A stretch of 64,000 nucleotides of DNA from the NCBI RefSeq assembly GCF_004210375.1, contig NC_134829.1, forward strand, positions 25,436,034 to 25,500,033. Reading direction: 5' to 3'. The stretch is from Tachypleus tridentatus. Lineage: Eukaryota > Arthropoda > Merostomata > Xiphosura > Limulidae. Positions 48,001-60,291 of this stretch are shown one piece after another (position 1 is the first letter of the stretch; the number at the start of each line of letters is the position of its first letter). The translations under genes and the position numbers were made by a program. The notes beneath the pieces were generated by a model. It saw only the letters and a program-made list of their open reading frames with translations. It did not search any database and had not been told where the DNA came from.

Positions 48001-49809
48001 TGAAAGAGAAATAATGTTTATTTTTCTCAAAAACAGTGGGATGATAGAAGAACACTGACCTGCGGAAGATAAAATCCATAGAGAGATAAAGCCTGAAGGT
48101 GTAGAGGAGACAAATGTATCAAAAGCATCCACACACCCACCAGGAGGAGCTCATTCTAAAGCTGACAAAGGAGAGATGTAAGAGGAGCAAAAAGGTGGCA
48201 TATCAAATACAATGAAATAATAGTCTGTGAGCATCTACAATGCAAGCCAATCATGCTAACTTGAGAAAGTAATGGAATAAGGGAAAAAGGGAAGAGATCC
48301 ATGAATAGGCACAACAAGCAGGTCAGGGGAGCCAATCTGGCTCCACATGATTCAACGGGCAAGAGAAGGAAGGGAAATAGAAAAGGAGCAGTTAAAGACC
48401 AAGAAAGAAAAGACTGGACCTGAGAGAGAAATACAAAGTGTGGTAAAAGAGGGTATGAAAACCACAGGAATAATTTCAAATGCATTTCACAACACAGAAC
48501 CACCAGTCATCATTTTAGTTTGTGTTAATTTAGCTACTTAGAAAGAAACAGGAAAATTTTGATATAAGAAAAAAAATGTTTTCTATATTCATAAAGAAGT
48601 ATACTAGCCTGGATAATAATATTTTCCTTGACATATAAATAATTGCAACTTAAAAGCCTAATTGTAGTTTACCTAATGAAAAGTCTTCTTACAAGGACTT
48701 CAGCATGGCTATCACTAATGGCAGCACCTGGCGGAGAGAATCAAAATATGTAGGATTCAGAAGAAACTATCTGATATCAATTAATCAGTTTTGTTTAATG
48801 AAGTAGCAGCCTTTAATCAGCTTTTCTCTCCAAACAATCATTCTGAATACCATATACAGACCTAAAACATATATTAAAACTAGAATTTGTGGAGTTTGCA
48901 TAACTGTTTTATTATATTTCACATTACCTTGACAACTAAGTTGGGATGGACCAAGACACTTTGACCCTGTGGCAAGGGAAACAACCTTCATGTCATGACC
49001 TATTAAAAAAAAAAAAGAGAAAATTTATATATGAGCTAAATATCTTTATTTTGCTGTATATCACTACATGAATAGTGTGTAAATACCTTGAAATTATTGA
49101 AAATAAGTTATTTAGTTAGCTAGGATTAAACATAGTTCTGACTACAGTATAGAAGTTGCAGGGAGCTAATTATCTGTACATGTTTAAAAGTTCACAATGG
49201 CCACTATTTAGAAGTTACTGGAAGTAGGATCAACTTTTTAGTTGGGTTCAAAATGGTCATGCTACTACTCTATATAAATTATTAGAAGTTTTATCAGCCA
49301 GTAGTAAACCAGGCTTTATAAATATCACAATAAAATTTCTGGTAGTAAGAACAGTAGTAACCAAAAATTCAAAACCTGCAGTATCCATTCCTCTATAGAC
49401 CATCCACTTGTGTCCATCTGGTGATGCAAAAATTCAAACAAATATTTACAATATTTTTCATTTCCTACATTTCTATTGTTATTGTAAGACTATTACTTCA
49501 GGAATGAAAATTAAAAACAAGCAATATATCTCATAATAATAATTTCCTTACACTTGTAGCTCTAGTATTCATTTTCTTACTCCTGAAAATGGGAAAAAGG
49601 CAGTTGGCAAAATGCTCTTACTAACTCAACCATATAATGTTAATGGACATTACCTTTTGGTAGAAAATCAGAAGAAATCACTATTGCTGACATGTGTGTC
49701 CACTCCTTTCCTTCTGAGGTTTTCCAGTTTTAGGCAAAGATTTGTAACGACTGTAACACAACTTTGCAAGTTTATCTGCAAATGATACATTTTCAGCTGA
49801 GTCACTCAT
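20984..49809 (-). CDS. ADAT1: ADAT1, tRNA-specific adenosine deaminase 1 (gene span, ten exons, last exon not found)
   Basis: ADAT1 deaminates adenosine 37 of eukaryotic alanine tRNA to inosine. Ten exons join in phase on the minus strand to about 439 codons; human ADAT1 is about 500 residues, so only the C-terminal about 50 are unplaced. Zinc ligands are the His of SHAEV (exon 3), the Cys of HTPCGD (exon 4/5 junction) and the Cys of [10 protein letters not shown] (exon 7); the Glu of HAE is the proton shuttle. The remaining conserved blocks (GTGSKC-like [32 protein letters not shown]) follow in the family order. Introns range from a proposed 61 bp to about 8.7 kb and hold most of the window's transposons. 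Two defects are noted: an apparent one-base loss in exon 1 and a frame conflict at the 5/6 junction. GALNS lies divergently on the other side of the start. Confidence 0.93.
21340..21612 (+). repeat. tRNA-derived SINE (family A), full length
   Basis: From about tagcctggcatggcc to a tail in aaaaacc, with an 8-bp target duplication tagcataa at 21,332-21,339 and 21,613-21,620. The copy is more diverged than that at 4,226. It lies in the ADAT1 intron between exons 9 and 10. Confidence 0.85.
21621..24012. other. ADAT1 intron 9 part: AT-rich, DIRS end fragment
   Basis: Near 22,925-22,985 the words gaggaggtattactggaaat resemble the end of the DIRS fossil at 11,824. Otherwise no feature could be supported. 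Confidence 0.5.
24013..24130 (-). repeat. SINE family B-like copy
   Basis: Minus-strand tRNA-like unit containing tgtgctatctgtgctttgcc and ending cactggggagcc. Inserted in an ADAT1 intron. Confidence 0.65.
24860..25942 (-). mobile_element. hAT-like DNA transposon, internally deleted
   Basis: Terminal inverted repeats agagatgccaa and ttggcatctct lie at the ends. They are flanked by an 8-bp target duplication, gggtttcc at 24,852-24,859 and gggtttct at 25,943-25,950 (7 of 8 identical). Eight-base duplications are typical of hAT. At 1,083 bp it is far shorter than an autonomous element. It sits inside the Penelope foldback and is therefore younger than it. Confidence 0.85.
24876..25481 (-). pseudogene. 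hAT-type transposase N-terminal remnant
   Basis: The first open segment (25,481-25,269) has a zinc-finger-like block, [20 protein letters not shown], followed by RHTKLASH, as in the N-terminal finger of hAT-derived proteins. The second (25,244-24,876) reads [20 protein letters not shown] and ends [17 protein letters not shown]. This matches the segment before the catalytic core in KIAA1586/ZNF862-like hAT proteins. The rest of the transposase, including the dimerisation tail, is absent. Confidence 0.8.
25975..27569. other. ADAT1 intron 9, nothing further recognised
   Basis: AT-rich. Around 26,440-26,800 there are loosely repeated phrases such as tttcatgggatagtt spaced irregularly, which suggests an old, diverged tandem repeat, but I could not define a unit. 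Confidence 0.4.
27570..27668 (-). CDS. ADAT1: ADAT1 exon 9
   Basis: Reads [20 protein letters not shown], then [12 protein letters not shown], matching human AISWSAVPEQPLDVTANGFPQ. The length of 99 bp fits the phases on each side. Confidence 0.93.
28160..29990 (-). mobile_element. non-LTR retrotransposon (Jockey/I group LINE), decayed
   Basis: Minus strand, parts in proper order. ORF1 zinc-knuckle remains at about 29,540-29,860 (CNGSHISYS, then [11 protein letters not shown]). Endonuclease remains at about 28,850-29,350 (HGAVALL, and an altered G-D-F-N-G-H site before [12 protein letters not shown]). RNase H remains at about 28,500-28,740 ([22 protein letters not shown]) and 28,180-28,420 ([15 protein letters not shown], in place of the usual VGIxGNELAD). 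The reverse transcriptase block between endonuclease and RNase H is missing. Frameshifts and stops interrupt all parts. It lies in the ADAT1 intron between exons 8 and 9. Confidence 0.8.
30436..30680 (-). repeat. tRNA-derived SINE (family A), degraded
   Basis: Minus-strand copy recognisable from the order of family A words (tttagcagtgatagactag, tcatcaccacc, ccaactcttgg). Many substitutions and small deletions mark it as an old copy. Confidence 0.75.
31115..31293 (-). CDS. ADAT1: ADAT1 exon 8
   Basis: Reads [20 protein letters not shown] and, later, [20 protein letters not shown], ending PCSS. The human counterpart is CPYSQEAMQRALIGRCQNV, LQSDLLFEQSRS and VPCGA. Acceptor ttttttag is strong; donor tcgg|gtaatt. 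Confidence 0.95.
31478..31599 (-). repeat. SINE family B-like copy, degraded
   Basis: Minus-strand tRNA-like unit ending accactgagccacttgaag, next to the target site of the following foldback. Confidence 0.6.
31613..31919. mobile_element. Penelope-related foldback with a nested SINE
   Basis: Inverted arms from ctcaaaatggctgatatggg (left) to ccataccaaccattctgaga (right) flank a decayed ribozyme-like core. Target duplication gatgttaa[g/c]tctg lies at 31,600-31,612 and 31,920-31,932. A family B SINE interrupts its 3' end. Confidence 0.85.
31776..31895 (+). repeat. SINE family B copy nested in a foldback
   Basis: Plus-strand copy beginning ggccccctgctggtacagcg, with box B-like gttcaattcccc and tail tgtggctttgctatatg. 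It is the best plus-strand representative of family B and is younger than its host element. Confidence 0.85.
31933..32171. repeat. unclassified dispersed repeat
   Basis: Purine-rich, repeat-like sequence that continues at 34,688 beyond the satellite and SINE, so both parts were once contiguous. I could not assign the family. Confidence 0.5.
32172..34452. repeat. twelve-copy satellite array (181/189/195-bp unit)
   Basis: Units start at 32,172, 32,353, 32,542, 32,731, 32,926, 33,107, 33,296, 33,485, 33,674, 33,869, 34,064 and 34,259. They are nearly identical except for two indels: an 8-bp ctcaatgc-type segment missing in units 1 and 5, and a 6-bp cacata insertion in units 4 and 9-12. Each unit ends with the first about 50 bp of a minus-strand family A SINE (tttggtttattttgaatttt onward), preceded by the SINE's own target sequence. 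The array thus arose by duplicating a SINE/flank junction. It lies in the ADAT1 intron between exons 7 and 8. Confidence 0.97.
34403..34676 (-). repeat. tRNA-derived SINE (family A), parent of the satellite unit
   Basis: The last satellite unit runs directly into the remainder of this SINE. It is flanked by an 11-bp duplication, cctccctaagg, at 34,392-34,402 and 34,677-34,687, so it is a complete insertion. Confidence 0.92.
34688..35420. repeat. unclassified dispersed repeat, continued
   Basis: Continuation of the purine-rich repeat broken by the SINE. Near 35,560-35,620 the words tcatggggttttctggatgtg resemble 39,500-39,530 (tcatggggattactgtgctt), so both are fragments of one family. No protein domain was recognised. 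Confidence 0.45.
36463..36687 (-). CDS. ADAT1: ADAT1 exon 7 (third zinc ligand)
   Basis: Reads [17 protein letters not shown], then [20 protein letters not shown] and [18 protein letters not shown], very close to human ADAT1. The Cys of SCSDK is the third zinc ligand. Acceptor taaaag and donor gtag|gtaagt fit the phases of both neighbours. Confidence 0.96.
37402..37591. mobile_element. Penelope-related foldback (second sequence family)
   Basis: Inverted arms around the ribozyme-like core, which on the minus strand reads CTGAAGA, then a GACCC/GGGTC helix, then GAAA. Target duplication acaaaatttca lies at 37,391-37,401 and 37,592-37,602. It is about 190 bp long, in the ADAT1 intron between exons 6 and 7. 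Confidence 0.88.
38061..38112. repeat. 25-bp tandem duplication
   Basis: gaagatatcaaaattatgga is repeated twice in direct orientation with a 25-bp period. Confidence 0.85.
38574..38851 (-). CDS. ADAT1: ADAT1 exon 6 (variable linker)
   Basis: A 278-bp open segment with low-complexity, Ser/Thr/Asp-rich linker ending GQDIFDIHR. It corresponds to the poorly conserved insert before the human sequence IDVYRTGAKC. The start at 38,851 is chosen because acaag|cgt gives the phase required by exon 5; the acceptor has no pyrimidine tract and is weak. The donor cacag|gtgagt is good. Confidence 0.8.
38852..38912 (-). other. proposed 61-bp ADAT1 intron
   Basis: Read through, the segment reaches a stop codon in the frame leaving exon 5. 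Taken as an intron it has a canonical donor (gtaaga) and ends acaag, which restores frame. It lacks a pyrimidine tract and is far shorter than the other introns here (several hundred bases to kilobases). Confidence 0.5.
38913..38959 (-). CDS. ADAT1: ADAT1 exon 5 (PCGD zinc-ligand block)
   Basis: A 47-bp exon completing [16 protein letters not shown], matching human CGDASIIPMLEFEDQ. Acceptor tgtttcag is strong and donor cag|gtaaga is canonical. If that donor is used, the next exon must begin within about 60 bp. Confidence 0.9.
39888..40018 (-). CDS. ADAT1: ADAT1 exon 4
   Basis: Reads [20 protein letters not shown] onward to HFFISHTPC, matching human YLLHQLQLA and FVFFSSHTPC. The terminal Cys codon is split across the junction with exon 5. 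It lies 8.65 kb downstream of exon 3. Confidence 0.95.
40019..40880. other. start of ADAT1 intron 3, AT-rich
   Basis: Nothing recognised beyond AT-rich sequence. Confidence 0.45.
40900..43300 (-). mobile_element. Ty3/gypsy-type LTR retroelement fossil
   Basis: Minus-strand integrase core remains are recognisable at about 41,380-41,900, and a coiled-coil, gag-like region rich in Lys/Glu at about 42,900-43,250. The parts lie in the order expected for the family, with the central pol region not recognised. LTRs were not identified. The copy is old and broken many times. Confidence 0.55.
43301..45452. other. ADAT1 intron 3, AT-rich, nothing recognised
   Basis: No coding or repeat family could be supported; short AT microsatellite-like runs only. 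Confidence 0.45.
45453..45540 (+). repeat. SINE family B-like fragment
   Basis: Contains tRNA-like remnants and the body words cccattgtgtagctttgtac, then an aacaacaaacaaacaa tail. Confidence 0.6.
45605..45780. repeat. DIRS-end-like fragment
   Basis: The words attttccttacctaag and gtatttcacctcctc resemble the end of the foldback at 11,824. No interior sequence accompanies it. Confidence 0.4.
45785..46055. repeat. diverged minisatellite, unit about 60-65 bp
   Basis: About four units built on the phrase actgaacagactctggctgc, followed by aggaggacacagtattatag and catctcaactc. Units differ at many positions, so the array is old. Confidence 0.7.
46079..47365 (-). mobile_element. mariner DNA transposon, decayed full-length copy
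   Basis: About 1,285 bp bounded by 28-30-bp inverted repeats (tatcaggtcaccccttaagt on the left, its relative before gacgacctgata on the right) with TA at each end. The length is that of a complete mariner. The transposase is on the minus strand. Confidence 0.92.
46156..47180 (-). pseudogene. mariner transposase pseudogene
   Basis: Starts [20 protein letters not shown] at about 47,180 and continues to [20 protein letters not shown], the DNA-binding domain. A stop interrupts the segment before GVYG. The C-terminal catalytic half (46,536-46,156) is open and reads [12 protein letters not shown] and [12 protein letters not shown]. In functional mariners the latter is SPDLAPSDYHLF, so two Asp, including a catalytic one, have been replaced. 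It is inactive. Confidence 0.9.
47384..47440. repeat. 28-bp tandem duplication
   Basis: tgagggatggcttacactac is repeated twice in direct orientation, immediately beyond the mariner. Confidence 0.85.
47441..48540. repeat. unclassified dispersed repeat
   Basis: Purine-rich on the plus strand, with the texture of the decayed retroelements elsewhere in the window. No domain was recognised in any frame. Confidence 0.4.
48673..48727 (-). CDS. ADAT1: ADAT1 exon 3 (HAE catalytic motif)
   Basis: A 55-bp exon reading [17 protein letters not shown]. It holds the zinc-binding His and catalytic Glu of the deaminase motif H-A-E. Acceptor ccgccag and donor attag|gtaaac are canonical. Confidence 0.95.
48928..48999 (-). 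CDS. ADAT1: ADAT1 exon 2
   Basis: Reads [19 protein letters not shown], matching human VVSMGTGTKCIGQSK. Acceptor aatag and donor caag|gtaatg are canonical; phases agree with both neighbours. Confidence 0.93.
49654..49809 (-). CDS. ADAT1: ADAT1 coding exon 1 (start codon; apparent frameshift)
   Basis: Starts ATG AGT GAC at 49,809. The first part reads [20 protein letters not shown], matching the N-terminal helix of ADAT1 (human AQLCYEHYGIRLPKKGKP). The second part reads [10 protein letters not shown], matching human EWTLLAAVVKI, but in another frame. The switch lies at about 49,704-49,716, and the exon length (156 rather than 157) agrees with one missing base. The donor g|gtaatg closes in the phase required by exon 2. 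Either the assembly is wrong by one base or this allele is damaged. Confidence 0.88.
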
Positions 49810-50040
49810 AGCTTGCAAGTAACAGACCACCAATCTGTCAACAACAAAAATGCCACTACTTAGTTTTCACACATGTATGACCTACAATAATGCTTAACAT
49901 GAAGGAATTAGAAAATATCTAATGAATTCCTCACTTTCTACTACATATAGATATATATATTTATGCTCTAAGAGACAGAACTTAATTTATACGTGAATTT
50001 CTGTGATATGTACATACGTTACATATACTGTAGTTTTAGT
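49810..50040. other. ADAT1 5' flank
   Basis: The 5' UTR and promoter of ADAT1 should lie here. I could not identify a core promoter element. Confidence 0.35.
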
Positions 50041-50105
50041 TAATGAAAGTCTAGTGTATGAAGAGTTTCCATCTCTATGTTCCATGATATACTGTTTTTC
50101 AATGC
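50040..50105. repeat. dispersed repeat, pair with 53,045
   Basis: gaagagtttccatctctatg and ttccatgatatactgttttt recur in direct orientation at about 53,045-53,110 with a few changes. The Penelope foldback at 50,121 lies inside the continuation of this unit. Confidence 0.8.
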
Positions 50106-50120
50106 AAAGTTCTTCTTAAT

Positions 50121-50260
50121 CAGTGATGTCGAAACCCACTTGTTGAGAATTTATATCAGCAGCTCGTTTGTGATCGAGAAATATTTTATAGAAGAGCGAA
50201 CAACGTTGTTCGCTCTTCTATGTAAAATATTTTCTCACCCAACGAATTCAAGCTGCATAT
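50121..50260. mobile_element. Penelope-like foldback, short
   Basis: 140 bp between the duplicated target aaagttct[t/c]cttaat (50,106-50,120 and 50,261-50,275). The left end begins with the tgatgtcgaaacccacttg terminus seen in reverse at 1,545-1,562. At the centre (50,189-50,220) the arms meet in a perfect 32-bp palindrome with no spacer, and the ribozyme-like core is lost. Confidence 0.9.
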
Positions 50261-50439
50261 AAAGTTCTCCTTAATGTACGATTATGCTCAAAGTGAAATA
50301 TTTTAATTAATGCCTAACTTATTTTAAATCATAAGTTGTAGTTTTCAGGAAATCCAGAATGACTCATTGGAATTTGTTTATAAAGCTTCTTAATGATCAA
50401 AAGGTTAAAGATTAATTTGAGGAAAATTAGAGAGCTAAG

Positions 50440-52200
50440 GTAAGATGAGGGAGTTAGTAAAGTAAGAAAAGAAGCAGAAAATCTTCAAATAAATATTGTT
50501 CTTAACAAGATAAAAAAAAAGGAGGAAACTAATAGGTTTACTAAGATGTGCAATGCAAGAAGGCTAAGAAAGAAGGTTCATATGTGAATGAAACTCAGGT
50601 TACTGTTTCAAACAGACTTGAACCTGAAGCTGTAGTTTTGATCTTTCAATAGTGAGGAATTATCTACTGAAAGTTGAAGGTCTGGACAATGGTAAAAATG
50701 GAAGATAGAAGGTAGCATAATTGGAGAAAAGAAGGAATAACCTTCTTGAGCTGCCACAGTGTTAGGAAAAAGGAACTATTAGGATAAAGGATAAAATAGG
50801 TTGGATGAAAACGATATGGAAAATATAAAGGGTAAATAAATAAAATTGAGATGCCTGCAAGTCAAAAGGAAAAGGAAATAGGTCTCAAGGAACAAATGAA
50901 ACAAAGAGTACAAGAAAAGTGGTTCAAATGGAGGGAGAGTCACAGAGGACCACATTAATGTCCCATTCTGGAAAGGGAGGATGCCTATGAGTTTGAAATG
51001 ACTGTATGAGCACAGGCAGAATATCCAAACTAAAAACCTCAGGGTGTCTTGAGTAACTGATGGCATGGTAGAGTGTAACTCTATATATGAAAATCAGAGA
51101 GATTGAAGACTCACAGCCAAAAAGCCAAGTGAGAAATTCCTCCATCTGAGCCACTGAAAACCTGATAGCAGGAAATTTCTTGTCAACAGATTAAGAGTGG
51201 AAGACTTCCCACTTGCTCTGGTAAATTTCCATGGAGGTGAAATGCCTCATAAAGTCAGATCTCATTGCCAAGGACTAGCTGAAATCCATGTATGAAGTTG
51301 CAGGACAGAGAGATTGGTATGAAGAGTGGAAAATCAAGTATGAAGCAAAAGGAAGGAAACAAAATAAAAGAGGCAAGTCTTGAGAAGAATAGATTTTGGA
51401 GACTCAGAAACCAGAGTTGTGTTGGTCAATGAGGTGCAATCAGGAGAATCCAGCATGATGTAGTGTGTACTAGAGAAACCACTCAATGAAGCAAATGGAT
51501 GATATGGTACATATAAAAATATCTGTGAGACCAATCCTGGCTGGAAGCATCAACAGCCAGAGCCTGTGAATGCTGAACGAAGAACCAAAAAGAGGGTTAA
51601 CTTTGTATTGAGGCCCATAGTAAATACATTCAATTGGGAAGTCTCCCAATGGGGTGGAAAAATGTCTCTGAAAATAACTAAATCTAATGACAACTCCAAG
51701 GGAAAGATTAAGTCTGGACATGAAAAAGAAACAAATATCTTTGGACCTAGCACTCCTTTGCTAATTGGTATGAGTGGTCACATTAGTTTTCAAAATGAAC
51801 CATTACCAGATGATAACCTGTAAAAGAATGGGAAATGATACAACATCTAATGAACAACCAGAAGTTTGAAAGCATTGATATGCAAGACCAGTCTGTCCAC
51901 AGACCAACAGACCATTGCTTTGTGGTGATCAACTTAAACCCCCTATCTGTGTCAGGAAGTGACTTTGAAAAGATGGACATCAAGGTGTGGAGAAGGCAGT
52001 TGTGCACCCACTCCCATATGGGTTTTGTCAAACCACCACAGCAAGTTGATTTTCAGAGAAAGAGAAAGGTTCAATGACAATGATAGCTTAGGTAAAGAAA
52101 ATGTGGCATTAATACTAATAGGACAAAATAAGAAATCTATATATGTCATCTGTCTTTGGCTGGTGATTCTTAAAGAAAATCTTAAAGGTATGTGTACTAA
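50440..52200 (-). mobile_element. second DIRS-type retroelement fossil, partial
   Basis: The interval 51,180-52,080 aligns by eye, collinearly, with 12,290-13,090 of the first DIRS fossil (for example accaaaaagagggttaactt against acccaaaaagaggtaaactt). That includes the part identified there as RNase H. The upstream reverse transcriptase part was not seen. Old and broken many times. Confidence 0.65.
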
Positions 52201-52586
52201 AATGGGAAAACATACATATGTATGAAGCTCATATTGAGATATGGAGAAACTTGGACAATTTACTACGTTTGCTGTTTCTTATTGAACAAAAGAAAATATG
52301 CCTGAAAACTCTCAATTTATTTAGTTTATTATATAGTATCATTTATCCTACCTAAGTTCAATCCTAATTCCTATATATACTAATACAGTAACAGAATGTA
52401 TCACACTCACATTATTAAGTGGAAATATATAAAACAAGAACACATTCTCGACTTAAAAATACAGCTAGCGATATTTTGCAAATCTATGTTTTATTAGTTT
52501 ATGCTACAAACTATGGTTCCAATGCGTTCGAACATAATGAAAGCTTTCGTTTTACTTATTTTCAACAATAACTGTCAACGTATTTA

Positions 52587-52645
52587 TTATTAATGCTGGC
52601 GCAGATAGCCTAATTGCTTTGTGCCGTAAAACCTCAAATCAACCA
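52587..52645 (+). repeat. SINE family A 3' fragment
   Basis: gcgcagatagcctaattgct, followed by a decayed tail. The tRNA-like head is absent. Confidence 0.6.
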
Positions 52646-52867
52646 AAATATTACATATGACACATGAAACACCAATACTAGATAATACTACTTTTGTGCT
52701 TTAGAAAACAAAATAATTATAATAAACAATTACTATTAACATTATTTCCACGATAACAACATAAGAATATTCATATGATTTTAAATTAATCAACACCTCT
52801 ATATACCTGAAGTTTAAAACATTAAAAATTGAAAGCTGAACTCCTTCATCACTAGTGTTTTAGCAGT

Positions 52868-52960
52868 GTCCCCTAGTGGCTCAGCAATAGGTTTGTGAAC
52901 TTAACAAGATTAAAATTTGGAGTCTATTTGTGTGGCGTTGCGCTAAAACAAACAAAAAAT
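52868..52960 (+). repeat. SINE family B-like copy
   Basis: tcccctagtggctcagcaat head and a tgtggcgttgcgctaaaac end; same subfamily as 18,448-18,560. Confidence 0.65.
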
Positions 52961-53044
52961 AAAGTTTAAAACTTATATAAGTTCTTCACTAAAATAAGAA
53001 ATATAGATTTGCTTATAAAATTGTCAATTTGATGTTACATAAGC

Positions 53045-53112
53045 TTAAAGTACGAAGAGTTTCCGTCTCTACATTCCATGATATACCGTTTTTCAGTGTA
53101 AAGTCCTCCTTA
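53045..53112. repeat. dispersed repeat, pair with 50,040
   Basis: gaagagtttccgtctctaca and ttccatgatataccgttttt; see the copy at 50,040. Confidence 0.8.
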
Positions 53113-53226
53113 ATATAATAAATTATTTTCTGTTTTGTTTTATTTATGTTACTTATTATTCAATTTACTTATCTTCTTTCAACGTTATTTAATTTGTTAT
53201 CTTTATTTTCTGTTCTAATTTTAAAT

Positions 53227-53470
53227 AGCCTGGTATAACCGCGTGGTTAAGGCACACGACTTGTAATCTGAGGATCACGGGTTCGATTCCCCGTTGCATC
53301 AAACATGCTTCACCTTTCAACCATTAGAGTATTATAATATGATAGTTAATCTCAGTGGTAAAAAAATAACCCACAAGTTACCACTGCGAGGTAATGACTA
53401 CCTCCCATTCCTCTAGTCTTACACTGCTAAAGTAGGGGCGACTAACGCAGATAGCCTTCTTAAAAGAAAA
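53227..53470 (+). repeat. tRNA-derived SINE (family A)
   Basis: Begins tagcctggtataaccgcgtg, box B ggttcgattcc, and ends near cgcagatagccttc. The body has several changes and a short target duplication (ttttaaata) is likely. Confidence 0.82.
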
Positions 53471-54048
53471 CTTTTAAATAAAATACATTTTATATTGACT
53501 AAGTTTCAAACTGTTTGAAAAACAAGGAGATTGTAACCTGTAATGGAAGATGAAAAGAGTTTTTATTAGCCTTCAAAGAACCATTGTGTGATATGTCATA
53601 CCCAAAAATAGATCAAGCTTGAGGTCCTTCCAAACTTGCATTGCATGGCGTGTGTGAAGAATGTTTTTTATTTGAAAGGTAGTTTGAGTGTCTAATATTA
53701 TGTGACACTGTTTCAGATTTTTTATTCAGTTTTCTAGTTTACAGAAACAAGGAAATTTGATAAAAAATGTGATTTTAGTTACAATTATAGTTATTAGAAT
53801 TGTGAATACTTAGCTTTGTAGGGTACCCAGTAAACATGTGGTGTCTCCGCATTTATTTGTAGTTGAGATAAAGGAATTTAAAATTTATAGTATGATATTT
53901 CATATGATAGTCTTTTACGGAATACAGTTTGCATAAATTTTCAAGCACCTTTACTTATACAGCTTTATTTTTTCCAGTGTCCAAGATTCTTCTGCATCTA
54001 CTGCAGCCGGGATTTCAAGAAAGTGCTAAACAGCTTTTATTGATGCAA

Positions 54049-54548
54049 NNNNNNNNNNNNNNNNNNNNNNNNNNNNNNNNNNNNNNNNNNNNNNNNNNNN
54101 NNNNNNNNNNNNNNNNNNNNNNNNNNNNNNNNNNNNNNNNNNNNNNNNNNNNNNNNNNNNNNNNNNNNNNNNNNNNNNNNNNNNNNNNNNNNNNNNNNNN
54201 NNNNNNNNNNNNNNNNNNNNNNNNNNNNNNNNNNNNNNNNNNNNNNNNNNNNNNNNNNNNNNNNNNNNNNNNNNNNNNNNNNNNNNNNNNNNNNNNNNNN
54301 NNNNNNNNNNNNNNNNNNNNNNNNNNNNNNNNNNNNNNNNNNNNNNNNNNNNNNNNNNNNNNNNNNNNNNNNNNNNNNNNNNNNNNNNNNNNNNNNNNNN
54401 NNNNNNNNNNNNNNNNNNNNNNNNNNNNNNNNNNNNNNNNNNNNNNNNNNNNNNNNNNNNNNNNNNNNNNNNNNNNNNNNNNNNNNNNNNNNNNNNNNNN
54501 NNNNNNNNNNNNNNNNNNNNNNNNNNNNNNNNNNNNNNNNNNNNNNNN
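54049..54548. other. assembly gap, 500 N
   Basis: Exactly 500 undetermined bases, the size often used as a placeholder, so the true length is unknown. The first bases after it repeat ttggtggttgcca twice, which suggests a short tandem repeat stopped the assembly. The first GALNS exon may lie in it. Confidence 0.98.
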
Positions 54549-54882
54549 CCATTGGTGGTTGCCATTGGTGGTTGCATCATAGACTGGTACAATACTAGCA
54601 TGGTATTTTTTCAGACTTGTTATACATACAGAATATTTTAGCAGGCTCCAAAGTATTAAATGTTTATTTCAAATAAATACTTACTTTTCCAAAGAACAAA
54701 CTTTCAAGTAAGGAAAATGTTAACTCTGTAGTTATTGAAGATTAGGATGAAATCCAATTTATTTAAAATAATAAAAATCAAAATTAGATGTAAAAGTAAG
54801 ATTATAGTAAAGTTACTTTAATCGTATGGCAGTGTTTAATAGTTTGAATAAGTATCTGCTTTATATATTTCTTCCATTACAG

Positions 54883-60291
<5,409 letters not shown>

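Noticed and set aside
48156-48503. 115-codon minus-strand open frame rich in Leu, Phe and Ser
   Set aside because: Low-complexity reading of a purine-rich repeat, without domain similarity or splice context.
53929-54048. Open frame running into the N gap, and a short Cys-containing reading (CPRFFCIYCSRDF) after a splice-acceptor-like site
   Set aside because: The gap itself inflates the frame. The short zinc-finger-like reading ends in a stop after about 20 codons and matches no family I can name; it does not look like the GALNS first exon.
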